Assembly: GCF_026410385.1 (NCBI RefSeq)
Contig: NZ_JAPMLT010000009.1
Span: forward strand, 1-64,000
Reading direction: 5' to 3'
From: Tumebacillus lacus
Lineage (GTDB): Bacteria; Bacillota; Bacilli; Tumebacillales; Tumebacillaceae
DNA length: 64,000 nucleotides
Position 1 is the first letter of the stretch; each line of letters begins with the position of its first letter. The translations under genes and the position numbers were made by a program. The notes under the pieces were generated by a model, which was not told the DNA's origin, searched no databases, and was given only the letters and a program-made list of their open reading frames with translations. This document shows positions 26,280 through 35,028 of this stretch, piece by piece.

Positions 26280-27551
26280 ATGACCACCTTCCAAATCACC
26301 CAACTCACCGAGGAGCATCTCCCTCGCTTGGTTTATCTGATGTCGAAAGCCTATCCCGGCCTGAAGATCATCACCGAAAAAGACCGCGAGTTTCGCGTGG
26401 AACTTCACCGCAACATGATGCGGAATGCGGATGATGTGCACTATTTCGGCTATTTCCGCGACGACGAGCTGCTCGGGGGCTATGCGCTGTTCGACTTCGT
26501 GATGACACTGTTCGATCAGCCGATCACCGTCGGCGGGATCGGCATGGTCTGCGTGGATCTGCTGCACAAAAAGGAGCAGATCGCCAAGGAGATGCTCTCC
26601 CATTATCTGCACCATTATCGCGAGCAAGGCGTGCAGATCGCCGCGCTCTATCCGTTCCGCCCGGACTTCTATAAAAAGATGGGCTTCGGCTACGGCACGA
26701 AAAACAACCAATACCGCATCAAACCGGCCAACCTGCCTAAAGGTCCGTCGAAGGCAAACGTTCGAGAGTTGAGCAAAGACCATCTCAGCGAGATCACAGA
26801 CTGCTACCACCGCTATGTCGAGAAGACACACGGGATGATGCGCAGAAACAAAGTCTCCGCTGAGAGCCTGTTTAAAATGGAGCAGCGCAACTTCATCGGC
26901 GTCTATCAGGACGGCGTGCTGCGCGGCTATCTGTGGTACGTGTTCGAAAACATCGACCCGACCCACAACACGATGCGCAACAACATCATCGTCGAACAGA
27001 TGATCTACGAAAATCCGGCCGCTCTCTCCGAGATGCTGACCTTCCTGCACAGCCAGGCCGATCAGATCGAGACGGTCGTCTTCTCCACGCAGGACGAGAA
27101 CTTCCACTATCTGCTCAGCGACCCGCGCGACGGCAGCGACAAACTGATTCCGTTCATCTCCCATCAGTCGAACACGGCAGGCGTCGGTCTGATGTACCGC
27201 GTGCTCGACATCAAAGGGCTGTTCGAGACCCTGTCCCGGCGCGGCCACGACTTTGGCGGCCAGACCCTGCGCGTGTTGTTGACGGTTCGCGACTCGTTCT
27301 TGCCGGAAAATGACGGACAGGTCACGCTCGATGTGCAGCAGGGTCAGGTTCAGGTCGCAGCTCAGGACAGCGAGTACGACGTGGAACTGCGCCTTGACAT
27401 CGCCGACCTCTCCTCGCTGGTGATGGGCGCGGTCGACCTGAAAAGCCTCGTCCGCCTCGGCGTGGCGAGTCTCTCCGACGACGCGCACCTCGGCGCGGTG
27501 CACAAGATGTTCCGCGTCGATCAAAAGCCGATGTGCCTCACCGCTTTTTAA
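26280..27551 (+). CDS. Eis-type GNAT N-acetyltransferase with C-terminal SCP2-like domain
   Basis: A 423-residue protein with the three-part layout of the Eis family: an N-terminal GNAT domain (acetyl-CoA pyrophosphate loop around VDLLHKKEQIAKEML, then YPFRPDFYKKMGF), a second degenerate GNAT domain in the middle, and a C-terminal sterol-carrier-protein-2-like domain. Eis proteins acetylate amines, including aminoglycosides in some species; the substrate here is unknown. ATG 26280 is preceded by AAAGGAG at a rather long 13-nt spacing, and no closer start is in frame. A terminator follows. Confidence 0.87.
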   Translation: MTTFQITQLTEEHLPRLVYLMSKAYPGLKIITEKDREFRVELHRNMMRNADDVHYFGYFRDDELLGGYALFDFVMTLFDQPITVGGIGMVCVDLLHKKEQIAKEMLSHYLHHYREQGVQIAALYPFRPDFYKKMGFGYGTKNNQYRIKPANLPKGPSKANVRELSKDHLSEITDCYHRYVEKTHGMMRRNKVSAESLFKMEQRNFIGVYQDGVLRGYLWYVFENIDPTHNTMRNNIIVEQMIYENPAALSEMLTFLHSQADQIETVVFSTQDENFHYLLSDPRDGSDKLIPFISHQSNTAGVGLMYRVLDIKGLFETLSRRGHDFGGQTLRVLLTVRDSFLPENDGQVTLDVQQGQVQVAAQDSEYDVELRLDIADLSSLVMGAVDLKSLVRLGVASLSDDAHLGAVHKMFRVDQKPMCLTAF

Positions 27552-27566
27552 TACTCACAATAAATC

Positions 27567-27597
27567 CCGGTTCCCGATCAGAGGAGCCGGTTTTTTT
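27567..27597 (+). terminator. Rho-independent terminator after the Eis-type gene
   Basis: Stem CCGGTTCC / GGAGCCGG (one G-T pair) with an 8-nt loop followed by seven T's. Confidence 0.88.
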
Positions 27598-27600
27598 GTC

Positions 27601-27629
27601 TTGACAGATCGTGGAGAGCATAGTAATTT
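27601..27629 (+). promoter_or_regulatory. Candidate promoter upstream of the sulfate importer operon
   Basis: TTGACA (27601-27606), 17 nt, then TAATTT (27624-27629). It would give a long leader of nearly 190 nt before cysT. No riboswitch fold was recognised in that leader. Confidence 0.3.
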
Positions 27630-27766
27630 CTTCTCATGGGTAAAACCGTGTATCCAAACCATATTACTCGGAATTATTTCTTCCGGCAAGCCGTCACCAC
27701 TCCCCATCTTTCGCAATATTGTAAGGTAGGGCTCGGGCGGATGCCTGCGGGCAAAAGATAACAAAA

Positions 27767-27794
27767 TCTTATAACGCCCATAAGAGTTTCTTAT
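27767..27794 (+). promoter_or_regulatory. Three-half-site operator-like array before cysT
   Basis: TCTTAT-(7 nt)-ATAAGA-(3 nt)-TCTTAT. Two overlapping palindromes share the middle half-site, and the outer half-sites are 22 nt apart, about two helical turns. It lies 30 nt before the cysT start. A sulfur-responsive regulator (CymR- or CysB-like) is the natural suspect, but the sequence does not match a consensus I can quote. Confidence 0.45.
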
Positions 27795-27823
27795 CATTAA
27801 GACAACACAAGGGAGGTCTCCGC

Positions 27824-28627
27824 ATGAATCAACGATTGCTGCAGGGCAGCCTGCGCAGTCTGGTTTTGCTCTATTTTGCCGTGTTGGTCGCCCTGCCGGT
27901 CTTTGCCGTGTACGGCAAGGGCTTGTCCCTCGGTTGGGAGCCTTTTTGGCAGAGCGTGACCCATCCGCTCGCACTTGACGCTCTCTGGCTGACGGTGCAG
28001 TTGGCCCTGCTGGCCGCGCTGATCAACGCCGCCCTCGGGACGCTGACCGCTTGGGTGCTGGTCCGTTACTGCTTCCCTGGACGCCGTTTTTTGAACAGCC
28101 TCGTCGACCTGCCGTTTGCGCTGCCGACAGCAGTAGGCGGGCTGATGATCCTGCTCTTGCTCGGGCCCAATTCGTGGCTCGGACAGACGCTGACCAGCAT
28201 CGGCTGGGAGATCGTCTACCGGCCGCCAGCGATCGTCATCGCGATGGTGTTTGTCACCTTCCCCTTCGTCGTCCGCAACTTGCAGCCGCTGCTGGAAGAG
28301 CTCGACCCCGCTGAAGAGGAAGCCTCCTACACGCTCGGCGCTTCCAAAGCGCTGACGTTCCGGCGAGTGATCCTTCCCGCGCTGCTGCCTGGTCTGTGCG
28401 GCGGCACGCTGCTCGCCTTTTCCCGCGCCCTCGCCGAGTTTGGCGCGGTGGTGCTGATCGCCGGCAATCTGCCCGGCCAGACGCTGGTCGCCTCCGTCTA
28501 TATCTTCGGCCAAGTCGAGAGCTACAACCCGCAGGCCGCTGCGGCTGTGTCGGTCGTGCTGCTGACGCTCTCATTCCTGCTCCTGTTCACGATGAACGCG
28601 CTGTTTGGAAGGAGAACCGCACGATGA
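27824..28627 (+). CDS. cysT: Sulfate/thiosulfate ABC transporter permease CysT
   Basis: A 267-residue inner-membrane permease with about six transmembrane helices and the EAA loop for the ATPase (LDPAEEEASYTLGASKALTFRR region). DLPFALPTAVGGL is typical of CysT/CysU. It is the first gene of a four-gene operon with overlapping ends (ATGA overlap with cysW). The start is ATG with GGGAGG 7-8 nt upstream. Together with CysW, CysA and the binding lipoprotein it imports sulfate or thiosulfate; the exact oxyanion is not decided by sequence. Confidence 0.92.
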   Translation: MNQRLLQGSLRSLVLLYFAVLVALPVFAVYGKGLSLGWEPFWQSVTHPLALDALWLTVQLALLAALINAALGTLTAWVLVRYCFPGRRFLNSLVDLPFALPTAVGGLMILLLLGPNSWLGQTLTSIGWEIVYRPPAIVIAMVFVTFPFVVRNLQPLLEELDPAEEEASYTLGASKALTFRRVILPALLPGLCGGTLLAFSRALAEFGAVVLIAGNLPGQTLVASVYIFGQVESYNPQAAAAVSVVLLTLSFLLLFTMNALFGRRTAR

Positions 28628-29436
28628 GGAAACTTTCGATCCTGCTCGTCTACCTGATCTTTTTCGTCCTGATCCTCGCCCCGCTCGGGCAGATGGCGCT
28701 CGGTGCGTGGGAAAACGGCTGGCAAGGGTTCGCCGACGTGTTCGCACGTACCGATGTCCAGCACGCCTTCTGGGTCTCCGGCGTGATCGTCGTGATCGTC
28801 ACCGCGCTCAACACGCTGTTCGGTGTCCTGCTCGCTCTCTTGCTGGTGCGCGGCACGTGGCTGGGTCGGCGAGTGCGGCAGTTTGCCAACGCGCTGGTCG
28901 ATCTCCCCTTCGCCGTGTCGCCTGTCATCGGCGGGCTGATGATCATCCTCCTGCTCGGGCCAAACACCGCGCTGGGCACCTTCTTTGAAAGCCACGGCAT
29001 CAAAATGGTGTTCGCCCTGCCCGGCATGGTGCTGGCGACGCTGTTCGTCACCTTTCCGCTGATGGTGCGCGAGGTCGCCCCGCTGCTGCAGGAGATCGGA
29101 ACGGAGCAAGAAGAGGCCGCCTACACGCTGGGAGCTGCGCCGTGGATGACGTTCTGGCAGGTGACATGGCCCTCGATTCGCTGGGGTGTGATCTATGGTG
29201 TGGTGCTGACGGTCGCCCGTTCGCTCGGCGAGTTTGGCGCTGTGCTGGTCGTCTCCGGCAACATCATCAACAAAACGCAGACGGCGACCACGCTCGTCTA
29301 TCAAGAAGTGGAAAATTTCAACTTTGTCGCAGCCAACGCGGTCGCGCTGGCTCTGGCTGGCTTGTCGGTTCTGATTCTACTCGGGCTGGAAACTGCCAAA
29401 CGGCGAAAGGAAGTGCGCAAACATGCATCATCTTGA
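28624..29436 (+). CDS. cysW: Sulfate/thiosulfate ABC transporter permease CysW
   Basis: A 270-residue permease paralogous to CysT, with the DLPFAVSPVIGGL motif and an EAA loop (EIGTEQEEAAYTLGAAPW). The start codon overlaps the cysT stop as ATGA, and its own stop lies 14 nt inside cysA, so the three genes are translationally coupled. It forms the heterodimeric membrane channel with CysT. Confidence 0.93.
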   Translation: MRKLSILLVYLIFFVLILAPLGQMALGAWENGWQGFADVFARTDVQHAFWVSGVIVVIVTALNTLFGVLLALLLVRGTWLGRRVRQFANALVDLPFAVSPVIGGLMIILLLGPNTALGTFFESHGIKMVFALPGMVLATLFVTFPLMVREVAPLLQEIGTEQEEAAYTLGAAPWMTFWQVTWPSIRWGVIYGVVLTVARSLGEFGAVLVVSGNIINKTQTATTLVYQEVENFNFVAANAVALALAGLSVLILLGLETAKRRKEVRKHASS

Positions 29437-30526
29437 AGTCCGCGATCTCAATAAAAAGTTTGGCTCCTTGCAGGCTGTTGAAGGGGTGAGCTTCTCGGTG
29501 GAACAAGGCCGCCTCATCGGTCTGCTCGGCCCGAGCGGCGGTGGCAAGACGACGCTGCTCCGCATGCTGGCCGGACTCGAACGCCCGGACGGCGGGGCGA
29601 TCTCCATCGGCGGCCGCAACGTGGACGCTCTGCCGCCGCAAGATCGGGGCATCGGATTTGTCTTTCAAAATTATGCGCTGTTCAAACACATGACGGTCGT
29701 GGAAAACATCGCGTTCGGCCTGAAAGTGAAAAAGTGGGAGCGAGCCCGCATCTACCAGCGCGTCGCCGAATTGCTGGCTCTGACCGGGTTGATCGGTCTG
29801 GAACGCCGCTACCCGCATCAACTGTCAGGCGGGCAACGCCAGCGCGTCGCCTTTGCACGCGCCCTCGCTCCGGAGCCGCAACTGCTGCTGCTCGACGAAC
29901 CGTTTGCTGCCATCGATGCGAAAGTTCGCAAAGAGCTGCGCACCTGGCTGAAAGAGATGATCTCCCGCGTCGGCGTGACCTCGCTGTTCGTCACACACGA
30001 CCAAGAGGAAGCGGTAGAGGTCGCCGATGAGATCTTGATCATGAGCCAAGGCCGCCTCGAACAAAAAGGGACGCCCTGGGAGATCTACCGCGCTCCGAAG
30101 ACACCTTTTATCGCCACTTTCATCGGCGAATCGACGGCGCTGCACGACCTGACCACGCTCGCTCCGTTTGCCGAAGCGGCCGTCTCCATCGCCAACAAAG
30201 CATCCCTCGAAGGCCACGACGAACTGCAAGCTTTCGTCCGCCCGGAGTCGATTGAGATCAGCCGCTCGCACGAACGCCAGCCGAGTTCCGCCGCGCTGCC
30301 GGGCGTGGTCAGCCACGTGCAGTTCCGGGGCGATGCGTGGCACGTCGAAGTCCAAGTCGGCGCACAACGCCTCACCGCCCGCCGTCCGCTCGCCTATGAG
30401 CCGCTTTCGCTCGGTGAAGAAGTCTCCGTGCTGGTGCACAGGCTCTATCTGTTCGCCGGTCAACAGAGCTGGATCGTGGAAAACCCATTCTTATCGCTGC
30501 AAAGAGAAAAGGAGCGAATCGTATGA
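29423..30526 (+). CDS. cysA: Sulfate/thiosulfate ABC transporter ATPase CysA
   Basis: A 367-residue ATPase. Walker A GPSGGGKTT (36-44), Q-loop (FQNYALF), signature LSGGQRQRV, Walker B LLLLDEPFAAID and the switch histidine (VTHDQEEA) are all intact. The C-terminal ~120 residues form a TOBE-type regulatory domain. It starts within the end of cysW and overlaps the binding-protein gene as ATGA. It powers the CysT-CysW channel. Confidence 0.94.
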   Translation: MHHLEVRDLNKKFGSLQAVEGVSFSVEQGRLIGLLGPSGGGKTTLLRMLAGLERPDGGAISIGGRNVDALPPQDRGIGFVFQNYALFKHMTVVENIAFGLKVKKWERARIYQRVAELLALTGLIGLERRYPHQLSGGQRQRVAFARALAPEPQLLLLDEPFAAIDAKVRKELRTWLKEMISRVGVTSLFVTHDQEEAVEVADEILIMSQGRLEQKGTPWEIYRAPKTPFIATFIGESTALHDLTTLAPFAEAAVSIANKASLEGHDELQAFVRPESIEISRSHERQPSSAALPGVVSHVQFRGDAWHVEVQVGAQRLTARRPLAYEPLSLGEEVSVLVHRLYLFAGQQSWIVENPFLSLQREKERIV

Positions 30527-31542
30527 AGAAACGAGTTCTGACCGCATCTGCACTCCTCCTCAGTCTATTCACGCTGACCGCTTGCGGTACTGATTCATCC
30601 GCCCCCGCGTCCGGCGAGAGCAAAAAGGAGATCACCCTGACCCTCGGGGCGTACACCGTTCCAAAAGAAGCATTTGCCAAGATCATCCCGGAGTTCCAAA
30701 AAGAATGGGAGAAAAAGACCGGGCAAAAGGTTAATTTCCAAGAGTCATACGAAGCGTCCGGCGCACAAGCACGGGCCATTGCAGGCGGATTTGAAGCGGA
30801 CATCGCCGCTCTCTCGCTGGAGGGCGACATCGACACGCTGACGGATGCGAAACTGATCACTCATGATTGGAAGAACAAACAGCACGGCGGCATGATCACC
30901 ACGTCGGTCGTCGCCCTCGGCACCCGCGAAGGCAATCCGAAAAACATCAAGGACTGGGAAGACCTGACCCGCCCCGGCATCTCCGTGCTCTACCCGAATC
31001 CGAAGACGTCTGGCGGCGCTCAGTGGGACATCAACGCGATCTACGGCGCCGGGCTCAAACGCTCGGACGAAGCAGGAGCCAAAGACCTGCTCGCCCGCAT
31101 CCATAAAAACGTCAAAACGATGGACAAAAGCGGCCGCGCTTCGATGACCACGTTTGAAAACGGCACCGGTGACGTCGTTGTCACCTATGAAAACGAGCTG
31201 CTCCTGCGCAACATCGAAGGAGCGAAATACAACGTCGTCGTCCCGAATGACACGATCAAGATCGAAAACCCCGTCGCCGTCGTGGACAAATATGTGGATA
31301 AGCACGGCACCCGCGAAGTGGCCGAAGCGTTTGTGGACTTCCTGTGGACAACAGAATCGCAGCGCGCCTTCGCCAAAACCGGATACCGCCCGGTCGACCC
31401 GCAGGTCGCCGAAGAGTTCAAAGATCAATACAAGACCCCGCCCGGCCAGTTCGACATCTCCTTCCTCGGCGGCTGGGACAAAGTCCGCAAAGACCTCTAC
31501 GCCGACGGCGCGATCTGGGACCGAGTGCTGATGGGCAAATAA
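30523..31542 (+). CDS. sbp: Sulfate/thiosulfate-binding lipoprotein of the ABC importer
   Basis: A 339-residue extracellular binding protein. The lipobox LTAC puts the lipidated cysteine at 21. The mature part is a type-2 periplasmic-binding fold with the Sbp/CysP signatures (FQESYEASGAQARA, YPNPKTSGGAQW, TFENGTGDVVVTYENE). It captures the oxyanion outside the membrane and hands it to CysTW. The gene is last in the operon, whereas many sulfate operons place the binding-protein gene first. It overlaps cysA by 4 nt and is followed by a strong terminator. Confidence 0.93.
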   Translation: MKKRVLTASALLLSLFTLTACGTDSSAPASGESKKEITLTLGAYTVPKEAFAKIIPEFQKEWEKKTGQKVNFQESYEASGAQARAIAGGFEADIAALSLEGDIDTLTDAKLITHDWKNKQHGGMITTSVVALGTREGNPKNIKDWEDLTRPGISVLYPNPKTSGGAQWDINAIYGAGLKRSDEAGAKDLLARIHKNVKTMDKSGRASMTTFENGTGDVVVTYENELLLRNIEGAKYNVVVPNDTIKIENPVAVVDKYVDKHGTREVAEAFVDFLWTTESQRAFAKTGYRPVDPQVAEEFKDQYKTPPGQFDISFLGGWDKVRKDLYADGAIWDRVLMGK

Positions 31543-31548
31543 AAACAA

Positions 31549-31581
31549 AAAAGCTGCCACCCATGACGGGTGGCAGCTTTT
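31549..31581. terminator. Bidirectional terminator between sbp and the M6 protease gene
   Basis: A perfect 14-bp stem AAAAGCTGCCACCC / GGGTGGCAGCTTTT with a 5-nt loop. A and T runs on both sides let it serve the converging genes on either strand. Confidence 0.92.
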
Positions 31582-31599
31582 CTTTCATTAAATTGATCC

Positions 31600-33981
31600 T
31601 TACTTGTGCAGCCAGACTGCGCCGGCGGAGTTGTCTTTCGACTCGCCGATGACTTCGAACTTCAGGCCGTAGTTCGGGATGTTGCGGCCTGCGTCCGGGA
31701 TGCGGGAGTCGAGGTACGACTTGGAGTCATCGAAGCCGCGAACGCCTTTGCTGCCCGGGGATGCGATCGAACCCCAGGAGGAGTGGGTGTAGTTCCATGC
31801 CGGAGCGTCATCGAAGGAGAACGCTGCGTCGGCGATTTGGTAACGGCTGGAGTTCGCCGTGGTCTTGGTGCCGTTTACGTCGAAGTACAGCACGTCGTTT
31901 ACGTGGGAGTCGACGACGCCGAAGAAGCCGTCGCCCGGGTGCACGCCTACCCAGTTGTCGTAGTAGGACTCATCCGCGTACCACACCAGCATGCCGGTGT
32001 TGTAGGTACCACCGCGAGCGTAGCGCAGTGCTTTGTCAGCGCCTGCGTAGTTGCGCCATTCGAGCATGTAGTAGTGGTTGTAGAAGTCGAAGCCGTTGGA
32101 AGTTTCGAAGCCGTCCAGCGTGACCTGAGCCGCGCCTTCTGCGCCGTCTTCAAACACGACTGCGCCGTCAACGGTGAGCTTCAGTTCATCCATTGCAAAG
32201 CCGTTCATCGCCAGGCCGCCGTCGGTGATGTAGGAGAAGCGAAGTTGGACTTTTTGACCGGCGAAGGAGGACAGGTCGTAGGACTTGTCAACCCATTGGC
32301 CGTTGGTGGAGTCGGAAGCGCCGCCATCTTGCGTTTCGTCGCCGAGGGTGTCCACAGCCGACCAGGTGTTGCCACCGTCGGTGGATGCTTCGACGTACAG
32401 GAAGTCATAGTCGTACTCGATTTGGTACAGGGTCTTGAAGTCGAAGGAAGCGGACGTTGCGGAGGTCAGATCGAACTCCGGCGTGGTCAGCGCGGTGTGC
32501 AGATCGTCGCCCTTCGTGGAGTAGTAGTACTGGGAACCAAACGCCGGCTCGATGCCTTTGACCGGCTTATCCGGCAGGTTGACGCGGACGATGCCCGGGT
32601 TGTTGGTCTTGGTCACCGATTGGTCGAGGACCGTTGCAAAGCCGGTTGCATCGATGTCAGCCTGGTCGACTTCTTTGATGTTCGCCCAGTTGCCGCCCAT
32701 GATGTTTTGGAAGAACTGCTTGTTTTGCGGAGAGAAGGAAGTCGGCTCGGTGCCTGCGATCTTGCCGGCCCAAGAGCCGCCGGACATGATCGACCAGACG
32801 CCGACCGGTTCGCCTTGGCCGGTGTACTGGGTGTCGTACTCATCCGGCAGACCGAGGTCGTGGCCGAATTCGTGCGCGAATACGCCGACAGCGCCGTCTT
32901 CCGGTTGGATCGTGTAGTCGAACGCCGCCATCTTGCCGCCCCAGTAGTCGACTTTCGCCGTGGTGTTCGGAACGGAGTAGACGCCACCGAGGGTCCAACG
33001 GTGCGACCAGATCGCGTCGTCGCCAAGGCGACCGCCGCCCGCTTCTTGACCGGAGCCTGCGTGGATGATCATCAGGTGGTCGACGAGGCCGTCCGGCTCG
33101 TTTTGGTCGCCGTCGCCGTCGAGGTCATACAGGTCAAACTCGTCGTATTCCGCCAGATCGATGCCGGAAGCCGCCGCTGCGTTCAGCGCGTCCTTGACGA
33201 GATCGCGCGGACCTTTCGGAGCGAGGTTGTCGTTGCCGCCGTTCGGGTTGTCGTCGCCGTACTCTTTCGCGGTGCCCGGAACGGTCAGCCACTGGGAGAC
33301 CGTGCCGTCAACGGAGTAAGAACCGCCCGACTGCTCTTCATAATATTGTTTGAACGTCTGCGTCATGGTGCCGTCGTACAGTTCGAACTCTTCGTCGCCA
33401 AACATGATGTCTTGATAATGTTGTTGGGAGAAGTCGTCTGCGTACATGTAGCCCTGACGCGGGTCGATGTTGTTGTGTTTGAAATCGGAGAATTCAGTCA
33501 GCAGAACGAGCACTTTGTCGGTGCGAACCGGGCCGTTGTAGTCAACAGCTTTCGCGTCCTTGACTTTGACGCCGTCCTTGCCGTCTTTTTTCAGCTTGTC
33601 ATTGCCCTTGCCGGTTTTGAGCATCTCTTTTTGCTGGGTCTTGATTCTCTTCGCTTGTTTCTCGATCTCGGTGAAGCGCTGTCCGCCCGGAGTGGTCAGT
33701 GCTTTGCCCTTGATCGATTTTTTCGCGAGGTAGTTTTGGTACGCAGCTTTCACTGCGGACTGCGAAGCGCCGGTAGGGATCACACCGCGCTCTTGGAGGC
33801 TTTTCGTCAGCAGTTCCTCCGGGATGGTGTGCGGGTCGATCGGATGCGACTCCAACACGGACGCATTCGTGTCCGTCTTCAACGCATCTGCCGCTTCAAC
33901 GCTCACAACCGGAAGCCCGAGCGTGCTTCCAGCCAGTGCCAGCGTCAGAGCGGAAGCCAAGATGGTCTTCTTGTTCTTCAC
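31600..33981 (-). CDS. Secreted M6 family metalloprotease (immune inhibitor A type), paralogue 1
   Basis: A 793-residue secreted zinc protease. A signal peptide (about 1-30) is followed by a propeptide and the catalytic domain with HEFGHDLGLPDE (370-381) and the Met-turn region (IMSGGSWAG). A beta-sandwich/MAM-like region and a C-terminal domain follow, as in Bacillus InhA. Asp-rich loops (DLYDLDGDGDQNEPDG) suggest calcium binding. The start is GTG 33981, 7 nt after AAGGGGG. InhA proteins cleave host or environmental proteins; here nutrient proteolysis is equally possible. A paralogue of the same architecture lies at 39781. Confidence 0.93.
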   Translation of the reverse strand: MKNKKTILASALTLALAGSTLGLPVVSVEAADALKTDTNASVLESHPIDPHTIPEELLTKSLQERGVIPTGASQSAVKAAYQNYLAKKSIKGKALTTPGGQRFTEIEKQAKRIKTQQKEMLKTGKGNDKLKKDGKDGVKVKDAKAVDYNGPVRTDKVLVLLTEFSDFKHNNIDPRQGYMYADDFSQQHYQDIMFGDEEFELYDGTMTQTFKQYYEEQSGGSYSVDGTVSQWLTVPGTAKEYGDDNPNGGNDNLAPKGPRDLVKDALNAAAASGIDLAEYDEFDLYDLDGDGDQNEPDGLVDHLMIIHAGSGQEAGGGRLGDDAIWSHRWTLGGVYSVPNTTAKVDYWGGKMAAFDYTIQPEDGAVGVFAHEFGHDLGLPDEYDTQYTGQGEPVGVWSIMSGGSWAGKIAGTEPTSFSPQNKQFFQNIMGGNWANIKEVDQADIDATGFATVLDQSVTKTNNPGIVRVNLPDKPVKGIEPAFGSQYYYSTKGDDLHTALTTPEFDLTSATSASFDFKTLYQIEYDYDFLYVEASTDGGNTWSAVDTLGDETQDGGASDSTNGQWVDKSYDLSSFAGQKVQLRFSYITDGGLAMNGFAMDELKLTVDGAVVFEDGAEGAAQVTLDGFETSNGFDFYNHYYMLEWRNYAGADKALRYARGGTYNTGMLVWYADESYYDNWVGVHPGDGFFGVVDSHVNDVLYFDVNGTKTTANSSRYQIADAAFSFDDAPAWNYTHSSWGSIASPGSKGVRGFDDSKSYLDSRIPDAGRNIPNYGLKFEVIGESKDNSAGAVWLHK

Positions 33982-34203
33982 TGTAAATCCCCCTTGCTAG
34001 TCTTTTTGAACTACATTTCAAGAATATTGCAAGTTGCTCAAAAACTCCAGTGATAAAAACCCCATTTTTACGACAAAATCCGATAATTTCACTCTTATTC
34101 ACACGAAATGCGATGTTTCTTAATCATAGAAAGTTGTAACTGTGCAGATACTGGTAACGACAAATAACGGTACTGACACAAAAGAAAGGAAGATGCGTTT
34201 TTC

Positions 34204-34776
34204 ATGCGGCTGTTGATCTCCTCCCTCGTTTTGCTGGCCTTGCTGATCGCCGTCCCGCGCGCGACGCCCGACCTGCTCCCGGAGTCCCGGGCAGGCGGTG
34301 TGCGTGACATATCCGTGACGGCGACAGGACTTGTGACCCCGCTTGGCGAGGGGCTGTATACCTACAAAAATGTCGAGACGAGACGCGGTCCCCAATGCGT
34401 CGACTATGCAGAACGATTTTATGTCACCCATTATCCAGGCACGTTTCCGCAATACAACTCCGGACCGGGCGCGTTTGATATCTGGGAAGGCATCGCCGAG
34501 GGCAAAGACGTCGGCGGCTGGGCGACGCACCGTCGGCATTTTGCCGCCCATGAAAACGGCACCGCTCTCCCCAAGCCGGACGACATGCTGCTCTATGACC
34601 GGACGCGCGGCGGGGGCTGGGGACATATCGCGATCATCACCGAGGTCTACCCGGACGCAGTCGTGATCCTCGAACAAAACAGCGGCTATGACACGCGCAG
34701 GGTCTTGTCACTGGAAGGCAACCGCATCCTCGACCACGGAGTCAAAGGCGTAATCCGGCTGAAAAAAAACGACTAA
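34204..34776 (+). CDS. Secreted CHAP-domain protein
   Basis: A 190-residue protein with an N-terminal hydrophobic signal/anchor (about 1-20) and a CHAP-type NlpC/P60-like fold. The expected catalytic cysteine is in GPQCVDYAERFY, the histidine in WGHIAII and a polar third residue in VILEQNSG. CHAP domains cleave peptidoglycan amide bonds or related amides. There is no separate wall-binding domain, so its target is open. The start ATG follows an AAGGAAG-like site. It is divergent from the M6 gene and followed by its own terminator. Confidence 0.82.
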   Translation: MRLLISSLVLLALLIAVPRATPDLLPESRAGGVRDISVTATGLVTPLGEGLYTYKNVETRRGPQCVDYAERFYVTHYPGTFPQYNSGPGAFDIWEGIAEGKDVGGWATHRRHFAAHENGTALPKPDDMLLYDRTRGGGWGHIAIITEVYPDAVVILEQNSGYDTRRVLSLEGNRILDHGVKGVIRLKKND

Positions 34777-34781
34777 GGCAC

Positions 34782-34817
34782 AAAGCGAGGAATGCGACGC
34801 ACACGCATTCCTTCTTT
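34782..34817 (+). terminator. Rho-independent terminator after the CHAP gene
   Basis: Stem around AGGAATGCG / CGCATTCCT with a 7-nt loop, extended by an A/T-rich base pairing into CTTTG. Confidence 0.75.
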
Positions 34818-34869
34818 GTCCCTGTTCCTAAGTAATAGACAAGCAAATTTTCACTGATTTTTAATATCT

Positions 34870-34902
34870 CGATCATGTTTAGTCTAAACTAACGATCATG
34901 TT
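34870..34902 (+). repeat. Direct repeats with a nested palindrome upstream of the pepF-like gene
   Basis: CGATCATGTT occurs at 34870-34879 and 34893-34902 (23 nt apart). Between and overlapping them is the palindrome GTTTAG-T-CTAAAC (34877-34889). The array is about 130 nt upstream of the start codon, in an AT-rich promoter region, and may be a regulator-binding site. Confidence 0.4.
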
Positions 34903-35028
34903 ATAAACCAGACTTTTCTGTTTTTTCATACTAGTTCTTTTTGTCGATCTATTGTAAGATAATGTTGGCTGGTTTGGTCGAACTTGCCATTCGACCGATT
35001 TTCTGGAAGAAGGGGAGATTTCGTTTTG

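Noticed and set aside
27601-27823. A SAM or other riboswitch in the leader of the sulfate importer operon
   Set aside because: No conserved S-box or other aptamer core could be recognised and no terminator/antiterminator pair is evident; the palindromic half-sites explain the region better.
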